Assembly (NCBI RefSeq): GCF_001522545.3
Contig: NC_031769.1
Coordinates: 13,803,617 to 13,867,616, forward strand
DNA from: Parus major
Lineage: Eukaryota; Chordata; Aves; Passeriformes; Paridae
Length of the DNA: 64,000 bases
Direction of reading: 5' to 3'
Within the stretch, counting starts at the first letter, position 1. Each line of letters opens with the position of its first letter. The notes beneath the pieces are model-generated. The model worked only from the letters and a program-made list of their open reading frames with translations. It ran no database searches and was not told the origin of the DNA. Positions 1 to 15,100 of this stretch are shown one piece after another. Position numbers and translations under genes: made by a program.

Positions 1-113
1 GTCAGAGATTATACTGGAATTTGAAAGCTTTGAGCTAGAACCTGATTCAAATACTCCAGGGGGAGCATTCTGTCGCTATGACCGATTGGAAATCTGGGAT
101 GGATTCCCTGATG
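1..113 (+). CDS. NRP1: NRP1 exon 4 (3' part): CUB a2 domain
   Basis: The frame begins at base 2; base 1 is the last base of a preceding codon, so the exon continues upstream. It encodes 37 residues from SEIILEF to IWDGFPD, human residues about 183-219. The CUB a2 calcium ligands E195 (in L-E-P-D) and D209 (in C-R-Y-D) and the disulfide cysteine C206 are present. The exon ends in phase 1 (gat g) before the donor GTAAGA at 114. Confidence 0.95.
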
Positions 114-3100
114 GTAAGAGAAAAATGGACTTTAATATGCATAACCATTACTGTGTAGTGGCCTGCAGAAGGCATATTCCCATTTTTTAAACTGTCATGC
201 TAGAGAGATCCGTACTTGATTTATGTGAAGTGAGTTGAATTAAAAAGAAATGGAGAAAATGCTCTGTAAATTCATTCAGTAAAGCATATCATAGTGTGAA
301 TGATTTTTTTTTTTTATGAAATATGTTCGATTTTAACAGTTGGCTTAGAAGAAACCTCTGTGTTCAGTGGTAATATGTGAGAAACCTGCTACACCAAAAT
401 AAATTAAATGTGAAGCCTTATAATTAGTCTCCAGATTTTCACAGCTAACCCATGAGCATAGTCCAGACATTTCCAACAAATTGCAGAAACTGGACTTCAG
501 GTACTGACCCTTTGACTTGCAGAAGAGCTGTATTACAGACCAGCTGCCAAAGCAGAGTATTTCTTTGCCAGAAAAAATGTGGTGTCCATGCAGTTGAAAT
601 CATGGTGACTACACAATTAGCCAGGTCAGTAAACAGCCACTGAGCTATTCATTCAGATGGCTTCAGTGACTGGGCACTGCAGGGTTCCTCCACTATATTA
701 CTCTCTCTTCCAGCAGTTTAAGCAAATCCAAAGGTTTTATCTTAATTTGTTAATTTATAATCTCTGATTAGATGGCCTCATGTGTCAGGGTGGGTGTGTT
801 GGGTACCCTTCTGGAACATTTCTGCCATCTCAGTAATTTTCCACTTAGTTGTTGACCTCACTTGACCTTGTGCACATTCACTAAGTGCATAGCTAGATAT
901 TAGCTAACCCTATAGAGCCAGAGGGACTCAATTCACCCTCTGCCCAACCCCATATCCCTGCTTTACACTGAGTCTGACAAATAAAATAGCTGCATGATTT
1001 CTCTATGTTTTTCATGTACAATCTTGGGTCTGCAAGGTTCAAATCTCCCTTAAGCAGGGCAGGTACCAGTTCTCCAAGGAACCAGAGGCTGCAGCTCCAG
1101 CCTCAAAGGGATTGCTCCAGCTGAATGCCCAACCTTCAGGGTCCCAAATGCCTATATGAGCTGTGGAAACAGCTGTGTAAAGCTGATTATTAGTGATGCC
1201 TTTTTCACTGTTTCTGTGTTTGGCATAAGCTGATAAAGAGAAGCATCTTGAAGCTGTCCTTTTTCTTAATTTTTAATTTGTAGCAAAATTCAGTGACTGA
1301 AGATTTATGCTGTTTGTGTTGGGCACTAATTACAACTATTTCCATTTTCCACTTGTGTGATAACTCATATTAATAGATTTTTTGTTTGTTTTATGAACAG
1401 CACTGGCAGTTTCTACAAACTGCTAATCCTACATTAATATTTGATTTCAATGAAAATATATAACTTAAGAAATATATTTTAATAACACATTAAAATTTGC
1501 CTGTTTTCCTAAATAAATTCTCAATATAATTTTGCTTAAAGCTTCCATTGATGCTGCAGGAAATATATGTCTTTTAACATATATTTTATCTTTTTTTTTT
1601 TATTTTATGCTTAATGGGTTTATCATGGCTTTTTTCAATCCACTTCAATAAAGAGTGAAGAAAGACCCATAACAGTAGCTAAAAGACTATTTAGTATTTA
1701 ATGCCTCAATTAGGAAAACAATATTTTAACAGTACAATAAAGATGTCTGGAACATTTAATAATAGGTTTATTTGTACATAGGCCAAATTTGTCCTGTAAA
1801 GCTTGCATTTAAACTGATATTTGAAAAGATGATCCAGTAAATCAATTAATGTGTAATATAACCAAAAAGAAATGCATTATTGCCAGTGTAGAGGGTTTCA
1901 AAGCAGTAATTTCCTGGTTCAAGAAAGTGGCTGAGCCATACTGACGACCAATTATCAACAAGCATTATCGGCCTTCCACAAACTGTCTCACAAACTCTCT
2001 ACACTCAAAATGATCCTCATATCCACTAAGGATACTTGCATGCTTACTTGTAAATATTCTACAGAATTTGAAGACTGGAAAAATGTTTTCCTAGTTACCA
2101 ACTATTGAAGGTTGCAGCAGTTGTAGGAAAATGTAGGACAAACCTCAGCCAGCAGTCAGTCTCTCTCGTTTAACTTTACAAAGAAAGATGGAATGTGGTT
2201 GCTTTTCTATAAATACATTGCAGGATGAATCCCTGGGAGAGAGAACTATTTCAACTGAAGAGCAAAGATGGAACAGGAAATCACTGGTATAACCTGGCCA
2301 TCAAATGAAGATAGAGAATGTCTGGATACTGGAGAATATATAGAGACAGTATCTGGGGGAAAAAAAAAAATCTCATTTGCATCCACATGGAAGTAGTAAA
2401 TGTCTACACAATGGTGAATTAGAGAGTATGGCTCCCTTTGATGAAGGGAGACTCCCCCAGGATGTCTTTGAGCCATTTGTCCATTTCCCTTTAGTCTGTG
2501 CAAAAATACTCTACGCTATTAACTGGAACATGGATATGGTCATGTGCAGTTCTAATTTCCTGGTGTACTCCCTTGCACAGTTTTAGCACACATCAATTTG
2601 CACTTTCCCAAGAAATTGGTGACACCAGTGAAAGCCAGGGATCACTCTCAACAGGCAAGTTGGTCATGGCCAGGCAGTTTCAGAGGGAAGAGCCACATAG
2701 GGCAAGCTGTGCCACACTTAGTCTGGTCCCAGGAGCAGCCCTTGGCTACTGGCTGCAGGTCCAGGGGGTGTCCCCTGGCCTGCTCTGTTTAGTGATATAT
2801 CCATAGAAAAGGAAGTTATTTTGGTTTGTTGTTATTCATTGCTGCTCACATGCTCAGTTGTATTAAAGCTGCTATTGTATTGATACAAATGTGGAAGAAG
2901 AATTTTTTAAATATGTGGAAAAAATGTATATCCTTCAATGCACCTCCCCTGCTCCACAGCAACACAGCTGTGGTTTCCTGGGATGATGGCACTATTGTAA
3001 TATGAGAGAGAGAACATGTTTTTGGAAAATAGTTGTGGTCTCAAGCAGAGCAGAATTAGGTGGACAGTGCCCTGAATGTGCATCTCTGGAAAACAGGCTC

Positions 3101-6100
3101 AGCATTTCAGCCAGGCACAGGAGTCCCTCTGTTCCCAGCAGGGAACAGCATCCCACTCTGACCTGTCTCAACACCTACTTTAGGGCACAGTTAATGGACC
3201 TTTGTAGTTTCTTGTCTCGTTGACTGTACTGGAAGCTATGAATCCCTAAGTCAGATGTAAACTTTAGATGCCTAAGTTAGAGCAGATGAAACCCAACATA
3301 AGTGGAAAATGTTTTCACTATAGAATTTGATAAGCTACAGTCACTAGAGATCAGCAGGAAATAAATTTGCTGTTTTACACAGTTGTGATTATTTTTTCCT
3401 TCCTTTCCCCAAGAAAAGCAAAAAATAAAGAAGAGAAATGTTCTTTAAAACAAATTTTCACAATGATGTTTAAAAGGATATGTCAAAGTCAGTAAGCTTC
3501 CATTTACATTTTACTTCTACGTAATTTCCATTTCACTGATGGAAAACAATTTTCTGTTAGAGAATTTGACAGCAACTGTAACAGTCATTCAAAAAGACGT
3601 TAAGCCTGAAATGCTCTGTCACAATCATGGAGTCCTCAGCCTACCTGGTTGTCCTTTCAGTGGATTGAAGCTGGCAAGTGCTGAGTATTTGCTACTTGAT
3701 TCTACAAAATACGTGCTTATCTTTGAAGCATGTGAACAGTTAGATTGACTTCAAAAGGAATTCACCAAGGACACTACAGGACTGAAGTTAAACAGTGGTA
3801 TAAGTGCTCTGCTGTTTCAAGAGAGGAATGGTAGGCATTCAGGAATGCCTCAGACCTGGAATTTTGTTTTGTGAAAAAAACCCTTTTGAAGAATATCTGA
3901 GAACTACAGGTGCTTGTTGCAAATATTGTACAGAAAAGGGACCATAGTTTGAAAGAGATAGCAGGTGGATTTAGAGCAGGAGAGTGAGTAGATCTCAGAA
4001 TAGAAAGATGTGATTTTGCATGAATAAACTAGATACCAAAAATATCTTTGCCCAAGGCACAGATATATCTCAGCCAGCGTCTGCTGAGAACACTCCATTG
4101 ATGACTTTGAAGAAAAATAGCCCACTCAAAACGAAGACTAGCTTTAGTGATGAATTGCACATATTCATCATGCAGCTCTCTTTGAAGCTCTATAGGCTGT
4201 CTACTAGGGCTCAAACGTAATTTAAAGAAGTTTACATATGGTTTGAGAACCACAGCCTAAGCATTGCTGCTTCAGTCAATACCACAAGAGCTTCCACTGA
4301 AGTACAGAGCAAAGCAGAATGCTTTACTGCAGTCATTAACATCAGTGCAAATGAAGGTTGCTATTAATCTAAGTGTGTTTCTCCTGTTGGGGCTGCTTTC
4401 TACACTCTTGTGAGAAGCCGTTAAGATGTAAGAGCATACACAAGCTCAGTGTAGTTGACTGCTGGAATGTGAAGATTGAATTAATTTTTCAGCTGTTTTT
4501 CCTTCCACGTCTGAAATTGTGTGCAAATATTTTGTCAATAAAAATCATAGAGATGTGAAAATACTGTCCACAACATACTTGCATACTTATAAAAAACAGC
4601 TTTAAAGTTAAATAGGTGGCTAGTTAACGTAGCATTTGTTTCAATATTTTAGAAGTCTGACATACCTTTTTTCTTTGCTTCTGTTTTTTTGGGAAGTTCT
4701 TAACCTAATTCCAAAAGCTAACATTTCAACTAGATGGGTAAAAGTGTATTTCAGTAAGTCTCAGAATTTCCTCATATCAATATTCTTTGTGCAGAAGGGC
4801 AAACAATAGTAAAGAAAAGAAGAATCCGTAAGGATAAGGTTTCTGTTTAGTCTTGAACTACCAGCCACTTTTTATATATTCTGTGATCTGATCTTTAAAC
4901 CTTCCAAAAATACTTATTAAGAAATCCTTATCAAGGATTTATTCAAGGTGTAGAATTAGATTCTGCATTTTGGGAAATGCATGCAAAATAGGTTTCTTAG
5001 TTGTCCCTCCATCTTTTATCCAGAAAGTTACTCAGTTTTCCACTGTATCATACTGTGCCCGTGGAAAGAGGAGCCAAGGTCTCCAAAATTGCTACAGCAT
5101 GGGCAGCCAGATGGGGTAGCTGGCTCACTGAAACGCCTTTGTTCTGCAGGTAGTGTAGAAGCATCCTGGAGTGAGGACATAATCCAAGTGACTCACATTT
5201 GGAGTAGCCCTTCCTGGGGGGTGCTGTCATAGTAACATAATGGTGCACAGTTAGAGGCTGGCCTAATGACTTTTCAGCACCTTCTGCCCTAAAATTCCCT
5301 TTTGGAACTCTAGACAGTCTATCATGAAATCCCACCTTGTTTCCTAAGAAATTGTCAGGAAGATGGTAAATAAAACAAACAGTGGCATAGTCTACCTAAG
5401 CAGACAGCAGTCTCACCCCTGATTGACTCCCCAGATGAGTTTCCTGCACAGAATTTATTTGATGTGGTGACAATGTATTTGATAATTTATTGTTATTCAA
5501 AAGTTTTCAAGACTTGAATGGAAAAAAAAACCAATAGAAGGGGGGAACTTTGTGTTAGCTATTTATGGAAGAAGGAGAATCTCTATTTCATCGAGTTGTG
5601 CTCAGATCAATATCATATTAGCTCAGCAGGGTAAGGTTTACATGTTGTGCAAAAAAATTCAATACCTCTTTGTGTCACATTCTGCACATTTTTGGCATTT
5701 GCATCCACATAGCTAGCAAAGGGAATAGTACTGTGATGGCAGGGCCAATCTGTTGAAGACTTAAATGCATAATCACAAAATATTTCTTAAAAATTATAAA
5801 CCAGTGAGTCATGGGGAATCTTAAAGCCTGTCTGCTTTAAACAAAGTTCTCTTCTGTTTGTCATTTCAAAGAGGGTTCCCTACAGGAAATGGGAGGAGGG
5901 AGGCTCAGAGGCTCCATAACATGGTAGCCTTACCCTTCTTATTTTCTTGCAGTTCAGAGCACCATCAGCAGCTATAATCTTGAAAGCCATTGTGAGAAAG
6001 AGCAGGATCAGAGCTGTTTGGACACAGAAAATGCAAAAGAAAACTGAAAAAAAAAAAAAACAAAACCAAAAACCTGCAGCAACTGGAATGTGTGGGCATT

Positions 6101-9100
6101 ATTTTGTGTTTTTAAAAAGCTGTTGATGGTAGCAGTCTAAAACAAACTTCTCTCTCTGAAACATAAAACCATGAAGCTTAAATGATTTCTAGGGTGAAGA
6201 AGAATTCAACTCATATCCTCTATAGGATGTTTCATTCTATCAATGCTGCATTGAAAAACCTTAGTGGAAAAAGTCTGAATTGGCAGGTATTTGAAATGCC
6301 ATGAGATTGCCAAGGCAACTGAAGACTAACTGTGGCCATAATATGGATTGAAAAGGACATGCTGGCAGTAAGAGCTATAACATCTGAGCTCCCTCTTTCT
6401 GGCAACTCTAGGGCCTTACAGAAATGTGTAGCTTACATAATAAAGTTATTCCAAGCTGGAACTGTTTTACTTGTTGGAAAATGCCAATAAATGACTAGAA
6501 AATTATGTTAGCTGTAGATTTTTCTTTGAACTGTGAATAATTAGGATATCTAAACATTTTATATTTTAAACTGAAAGTGTAATGGACTTCCTAGAGAAAT
6601 GACAAGGTGTTAATTTAAGCCTGGAAACCAGTGGTGTAAGCATTAGAATGATGCCTTATGATTATTTTCATGATTGACTCCATGGGTGGGTTTTAGCATT
6701 ATCTTTTCTTATTGTTTGTAAGCACAGATGTACCACCATTCCACAGCCTAGGGACCTATCTGTAGGGAATGCTCAAGTGCTAGAAGGCCACATATGTTGG
6801 TTGTGAATTGAGTAGCTTAATTAAGGAAAAAGATTATCTCACTGCACAGCAAATGCTGAAAAATACCAAAATCAGGTTTATACAGTATTAACATGAAGGG
6901 AGATCATGTGACAATGTATGTGTGTGTATTCTCTGACATGGAGATATTCTTAAGAAATCCTTGCTCTTTTGAAAGGATTAGAATTTCACTTTTAAATTAT
7001 TTTACAGTATTCTTTCGTGTTGATCATATGGGCAAAAGAACTATGGGCTCTGAAAGCCTAAGTTAAGAGGGATGATGATTCATTGGTCATAGCTTCAATA
7101 TGAGCCAAAAATGTTTTTCAAAGTTTGAGAGGAAGTTAACAGATCATCTGCAGCATAGAGCATAAAACCTGGAAGGCACTGTTTGAACTCCTCACAGCAT
7201 CTTGTGTACCAGGTTGGCAAATCAGGCCACTCGGTTGCTCTTGTCATAAACTGGTGCTTCAATCACACTTTGGAAAATACTTGTGGTGCTTCGTATGTGT
7301 AATTTTGTGCATCACTGCCCTCTCTGCACACTTTTAAGGACACTTTTTTGAATCTTGGTTCTGTACATTTTCAGAGGTTCATGGAGTGCTATCTGGAGCA
7401 TTTTAGAAGTATGATTGCTAGGGTAGGATAAACAGTTTATTGTTCATCGCTGAATTATTGATGGCATTGTTATTTTGAGCTGTTACAGAGGTCCACCATT
7501 TCCTGCTGAGGGACCATCTTTGGGAGGATATTGTAGTGGCACCTATTGTTGTAGCAGCACTGGGAGTTTACTATTGTATGCTGTTTCTTTGCAGTTGGCC
7601 CACACATCGGGCGTTATTGTGGGCAAAACAACCCAGGACGTGTCCGGTCTTCAACAGGGATTCTTTCAATGGTATTTTACACCGACAGTGCAATAGCGAA
7701 GGAGGGCTTCTCAGCAAACTACAGTGTGTCACAGAGCAGTGTCTCAGAAGGTCAGTATTTATCTATCCCGCAGAGCTTCTTGGAAAATACTCTCTGTTAT
7801 GTCTTCTTACACACCAGGTGTTGCCCTGAAGCTTTAAAGAAATCTTAAATAAATAAAATGGTGGAGAAGGATTGGTTCTGTTTTCTTTTTTTCTTTTTTT
7901 TTCTTTTTTTTTTCAAGAACAGCTGCCCTTTGAAAAGTGCAAGGAGCAGAATTCTCCTCACAGTTTTATTCCACTGTATTGCCAGGAAGTTGGGATAATT
8001 ATTGTGAAAAACTGTGCTGACCAAGGAAACGCAGGAATGCAGAGCAATTGAACACTTGCATTAAAACAATGAAACATGAACAATGAATGCACTATCCAAA
8101 GCCTTCTTTTATTACATGGAATAAGCTTTGATGATCGATTTCTTGAATAAAAGGAACCCATTTAATATATGTGCTCTTGTTAAACCATTTCATAAGCTAT
8201 CTAAGCTTTGTTCTCTGTCTCGTATTTTTTTTCTCAGTTGACTCATTTTCATGCTTACCCTTTGGACAGAGAATGAAACGAAGTGAGGGAAACAGGAAAA
8301 TAATATGCTGTGTTACACCATGTCCTTGCAGATTTCATTGCTTTCCTCAGTGATAAAACACACACTTTATGTCAAACTCCCTCTCCTTTCTGTGTCTTAC
8401 TGAGATTTGAGCAGATTCACACAGATTTGATGTGCTTGTTTAATCAAAAAAGGGACAAAAGCAAAATGAATAAACAGAAAATTTAACTGTAACTCCCCAT
8501 CTCTCCTGCCTTTTTAACAGCTTTCTTACACACAGGCAGGAACAGGCAATGGGGGACACACAGCTTCCCTGGATGGGAAGCATTGTGCCTTCAGCTAGTT
8601 TGGTTTCTCCTTATGTAGGTGCTGTTCCTCTCCCTTCATAACTAGGCACAAACAACTTGTGTCCCCATGTCCACCTCCACAGTCACCCCCCCAGGCTGTA
8701 GATGCACCCATCACACCAAAGTCAGAATTAATAACATCTGCTATGCCGAGATGCCTTCAGATTTTAAACACAGGACAACAGAACAGAAGCTAGTGTGTAT
8801 GAAAACCTTTTTGGATGTCAAGAGGAAGCATTTCATATGCTGCAGGCTTAGAGAAGTGAGTGGTCTCATTCAGTTTCAGCCATCCTTTCTCTTTGTGTTG
8901 TCTGGTCACCTCCACATGACAACCCAATCTACTTAAGTCAGACATGGGAGATGTCCCTAGAATTTACTTGTCCCTCTCAGTGGACTACAGGGAAAACAAA
9001 CATGTCTAAATCAAACTAGACACTTTTTAAGTCTTTTGATTTTGCTCCCACCTATCAGGTTTTGCATTCTTTGTAGTGGCTTACGGCTTTCCTTCAGATT

Positions 9101-12100
9101 TCAATCAGAAGTTCTTTTCCTTTGAGTCTCACCCTAATGTAGTTCAGCTTCAGGACTTACCATGTACCTAATACAGAACTGGGGGAGAGGGAATTGCAGA
9201 GGGAATGCTGTTAGTTTGATTCAGTTACTGGAAGCCACAACTACACTTCCTACAAAATACCTTGATAACATTTTTGAAAGTAAAATTTTGGATCCCTGAT
9301 AAGAGATTCAAGCATTTTTTTCACAATACTTTAATTTTCATTGAAAACCCAAAACTTTGTTTATTTGAAGCTCATTTGTTCAATTCATGGTTTTTGAAAC
9401 TTTCAGCTCAGCACCCACCCCTATCAGAGAAACATCTCCAGAGAAGATGCAGTAAAAAAGGAGCATATATCTCACTCCATTTCACACAGTTATTTTAGCT
9501 TTAATTCTAATAAAGGAATTAATTATATTTCTATATTGTGAATTCCTTGCACAGAAGCATAGGCACATGGGATTTTTTATCCTGCCCTTGTACTGGGGTT
9601 GGTAAACTTCTGATATGAAGACCCAGGAGCACTTGGGTTTGAGGATCTGTCTGTAGCTAATGGCTTCTCTTGCCTTAGTGGAGGTTGGAGCCTTTATTTT
9701 TGAAGACTGAGAGAAGAATTGAATCACTCTGCCCGATCAACCTTTGAACTCCCTATAGTGATTAGGAAGTCAATTGATTCTAAATTAACTAGGTAATTTT
9801 TGTGTCAGCAAACAGAGATTGAATGGAGATGATCAACTCATTTACAATACACCATGTTACAGAAGAGGTGGTAATTTCCTTAAGTCAATAATTTTGTGGC
9901 CTGAGTTCAAATTTTGTTGATCTGTTTCACTCCAAAGTCCAGAATCCAAAGAGAATGGCTAAAATTCTAATAATATTTTTTAATAATTTTATATTTTTTT
10001 GTACTGAAGTAAATAGTTTTAAAATCAAATTATTTCATAAAATCATCTAATTTGTCATTTCTAGGCTTGTGCATAATTTTGAGATGAACATACATTGTCC
10101 TATGTTATGAATCCACAGGAGTGTCTCTGCTAGCCTAGGATAGACACTTCTATTGTCCTATACTGAAATGGCCACAATACTGGGCTAAAAATATTTGTAT
10201 AGCATTATTATTGCAGGAATTGCCATGGCAACTCAAATGACAGTATTAAGAATGACACCATAAGCCCAACACTGCCTCCCTTAAAGTTCCTAAAGTATTC
10301 AAAGTCACATAAAAATAAATTCTTTAGATATTCATATTCAAAGCAGGGAAATGTTTTTATTATTCAAAGTCTAAATCAAAAAGCTGACCATAATAATGAT
10401 GGCAATTTATTTTTCTTCAGATTTCCAGTGCATGGAACCACTAGGTATGGAGTCAGGAGAAATTCACTCTGATCAAATCACTGTCTCCTCCCAGTACAGC
10501 GCTATCTGGTCTTCAGAAAGGTCCCGGCTAAATTACCCTGAGAATGGATGGACCCCAGGGGAAGATTCTATCAGAGAATGGATACAGGTAAAAAGATAAC
10601 ATTTTAAAGATGTCATTAATAATACTCTATGGAGTTATTTTAATGTGGAGAATGCAAAAGAAAGAAAAAAAAAACCAAAAACACAGCAAAGTACTTCTAC
10701 ATAATTTAAGAATCATTGCAAGTGGGGAATAGCTCATATTCCTCATTAGACAAACAAAAAAAGACTTACTCCCAAAGGCATAGAAAAAGAAAAGGTCAGG
10801 AAGATTAATTCTTCTGCTTCCCACATCTATTGTTTTTGCAGTCTTCTGGGCACAAATAACAGAGATTTTGGTTTAGTGGAAAAGTCAATATTGGTTTAAC
10901 ATGCACTTAAAGTGGAATGTCCCAGTTAACTGAGTATGTGCTGTGTCTCTAGCTGATTACTGTTAAGTGTTAATACAATGTGGTGTTTTCATGCACTCAG
11001 ATTTCACCTCAGAAGACCTATGTCCCTTCTAGAATGTGTTACTCACGGAATGAGTTCAGTGGTCTCTGTCTGGTGGCTATTCTTCCACATCCTTAAACAC
11101 AGCATTCATTACTGAGATGGGCTGCCTCAGCTCTGCTCTGTTAACACAGGAGAAATCCTGAAAACATTTGTTACCATGAAGAGGCTCCTTGAGTTCAGTC
11201 AGTCTCTTTGAAGTTGTTTGTTCTGTATTATCAGGTCCATAGCTGAATGGTGCATAACTTCTGAACAGATTCACATTATTCATATCAATTACTGTTTACA
11301 AAAAAAACCTATACTAGCAGGCAAGTATTAATATCCTTATATGAAAAAACAGTTTTTCCTCAATTTTAAGTTGACTTACATGACTTGCCTGAAACCTAGA
11401 TTATATTTTCTGAATTGGCAAACACCAAGAGAAATGCTCAAGCATATTATATCTATATTACTAATATTGAAAACTTGTTTGTAGATTTGAAACATTCCTC
11501 CTATTTCTGTTATTTTCTATAGGAAATTACTAACTGACATATAAAAACAATGCCTTATTAGCCTTTCATACAAATGTTCACACTGATGTTTCCTGTGAGG
11601 TTTGATGTCTGCAAGAAAGCTCAAAAACATGTTGAGTAGTAGTTAGTAAAGGGAAGAAAGAGGGGGAAATCTTTCATTTCTGATCCCTGGCACACAACGG
11701 GACTCTCAGGTGTCCTGCCTGGGGGCCCCTGTGCATCCTGAGCTCTTGGCAGTCATGTACAATGGACCTAATCAGACTTCAGAGTGGCCAAAAAAAATCT
11801 GTTGATCCCTTTTTCATTACTTAGGAACAAACATTAAAATCTCCTCAACCTTATCTAAGTACAAGGCTTGTTATTAATCATTGCCACTTGCAATCCATGG
11901 AATGCACATGGAAAAAGGGTGGAATGCATCAGAATCAAATTCCATGTGTTTCATCTGGTCGGAGGGCCACCACTTTTCCTCTTTTCCTTCTTTTCTGCTG
12001 TCACTTGCACATTTATGACCAGATAATCAAAACAAGAGAGTTAGTCAAATCTCGTTCATGTGTTCTGTGTGCTTATTAATTTTATTAAGTTATGATAACT

Positions 12101-15100
12101 ACGTACCTATATATTACCTATATATATATTTTAATCCTTTCACTTGGAACTAGATCTTTCTGAGAAAAAGTTTCAAAGGACTTCTTCTGACCATAAACTT
12201 CTTTAATAACAGACACATAACAGAACTCAAACTACTCCTGGTTTTATCCTTAAAGCAGCTCAGAGTACTTCAGGCCTTCTGCACATGAATTGCTCTACCT
12301 CCTTTTCCTCCTGCCGTACACCAGGATGCTCAGGGGCTGAAACAACCGCTGAGCAAAATTTTTAGCAGCTTTTTGCTGCCTCCAGCTACCACACTTGCCC
12401 CAAAGTCAGTGGTTACTTGCATGCTGTGCTGCTCATGCCACGGTCCTCATCTACTTCACCCAGCTCCTGGTCTGGAAAAAGCAGCACAGAGCATTTCCTT
12501 GAGCAGTCCCTTGGACATCTTTGCTGGCCAGGGCCCATGAGGAAGGACCAGCTCTCCCAAGGGAGACTTCATCACAGAGCAATTAGGCTGTAGCTGTGTC
12601 CTGTTGGCAGGACTGAGCCTACAAGTCTTTGCTTTTATTCATTGCATTGAGTAGAGATGCTTTATGCGTGTTGCAGAAGAACTGCTAAGTAGTTTCTATC
12701 ACTCAACCTGTGTAGCAGAAGGAACTGAGCTAGCTCAGAGATTCAGTATATTGTCCCCTTTCACAAGGTACAACACCTTAACTCATCTTTGGTTCTGATC
12801 ATTTTTATTTGGCTCTAATTATGCTTATTTTATTGTGGTTTAATTCTATACTGACGTTGATAATTCAAACTTCCAACTGTGTTCTAAGTGCTTTCCTGTT
12901 AATTGACAATCTTGAGATGGGTGCTAAGGGCTTCAGACCTCCAGAAACCTTAATAAAAGGGTCCTTGTTCATATGAACCTCCATCTTCTACAAAGTCTTG
13001 ATACTTGCTTGCAGTAAGTGCATGTTGTGAATTTGTGTCTGGATAAAATATTGAAGTCCCATGTTTCCTCTGTACAAATATCCCTGGGAACAGATGTTCA
13101 TCTCCATAAGAGCTTACAGACAAACAACCAAGGACATGTAACTGATAAAGTACTCTGAAATTACCCATAGAAACAAAATGTAATATTTTATAAAAAGGAG
13201 GAAAGCACTTGTATGTGAAGGACTGAGGTCACTTTGTTCTGCTTTGTTGTGCATGCTATTGTAAACTAGTCATTTATGTGAAGTATTTGCTTTTGTGCAG
13301 TGCAGCATAAATGGATTTTCGCTGCACAGTGCAGAACTCTAGATATTCAACAGCAAAAAAACAAAGCTGAAGGATACAGCAATGCTGAACTTAGAACTTT
13401 CAAAGTGAAAAAATCAAAATCTGCCTATATGCCCTTGTCTGAGAGACAGAAGTTCTGTGATATCAGTTAATCATTAATTTTTTCATAATTGCAGGTTTCC
13501 ATACCTGCACAAACACTGCAGCTGGTTAAATAGTGATATCTGCCTTTGAGCTGCTAATGTGCATATGCAACTAGGGCATATATATGAGCTATGTACAGTA
13601 TATGAGCTATGTTCAGCTATGCACAGAACAGCTTGGAAATTCACCTCCAAATATTAATTTCCTCAGTGTGTTGAGGGATTTTTGTATAGGGGAAATATTA
13701 TAGTTTTCCTTTCCCTTCTTTTTGCCTCTGCCTTCAAGGTTAAAGTTTTTGTTAAGACGAAAGAAACAGAAAACCTCATTGAGTGTCAGCCAAAGGAGAT
13801 TGGGATCTATAGAGGACATCTAGAGGGCACAAGATATTATTGTCCCCTTTGAGTTCTTGAAGTCTTTTGGACCATTTTGACAAAATAATTAGGAAAATGG
13901 TGTTGGCTTGTTATAAGTAATGGATTTGCATGAGTTCCATCTGTGGACCTGAAACTCATTCTTTTGTGAAAAAAACTAGATTGCTCCTTTGTGGCTGACA
14001 GGTATGAGCTCCTGAGTCCATCTGAGTGCCACCTGCTTACAGGGCTCTGTTAAGTGAAAGTTGCCTTTCCCTTCCTTTCCTTTGTTGTTTGAAAATCAAT
14101 GTCAAAGCTTAGATTCAAAATAACCATAGTACAGTCACACTGTAAGTCTGCCAGAACTTTCTCCATTTTATTTTTACCCTCAAACACACTTTGAAAATTG
14201 CTCAACTAACATGAGCTTTGGAGTTCCTCCTTAATCAGAAACAGAGTCACTCTAGATTGAATTTCTTCTTTAAAAACACATTAATGAGTCTGTGAATTTT
14301 CCAATATGAAGGGAATAAATGCATGAAGGAGCAAGGGCTGCCAAAAATATGCGTGAAGGTAGTTTATTGTTATATGGGATGTTATTAGCATCTCAGCCTT
14401 AAGCTCAGCCTACTTGTTTATTGCACTTATGTTTCACACACTTGACTGCCTTTCAGTTTGAAACAGCATAATTTAAAATAAAAAATAAAACCAGCCCTTT
14501 AATTTAATCAAGGGCAGGGAACTGCCATTGCAATGTAAGTCATTGTCCCTCGTTAACGTATCCTTTCACAGGAAAAATAGTATAGTGTTTCCATTTCTGT
14601 AATCTGAACAACAAACATGCTAATAGGTATCAATTACCAGCCAGTTTCAGTACTTAGAACCAGTAAGAAGGCCCATGCAAGGGTTTCACATCTGGTTTTA
14701 GTGAAATTGTTCCTGTCTGTGGTATTTAAAATTTAAAGAACTCCTGTTATTGTGCAATTGGGAATCCTAGGGGAGTACAATGTTAATGAAATCCATAATG
14801 CGCAAGGATTTTATGATTGCATTTTCAAGGCATTCCTTCAAAAGGGACGACTGACGCCTGCCATGGCAGCAGTAATTGTGTTTTTACAGAGTAGATTTAA
14901 TGTTTGCATTTAAGAAAGCAGTTACATTTACACTTATCTGAAAAAATAACATGCGAAATCTTTATACTTAGGGGCTTTTTTGCATCTTATTTCTCAGTCC
15001 TCGGAGAAGGAGCCGCGGGCCATCGTGCGTGGCAAGCTGTAGTGGCTCGGGGATGCCGCCATGGGCTGTGGCCAGAGCCCCAGGGCAGGAGCAGGGGGGC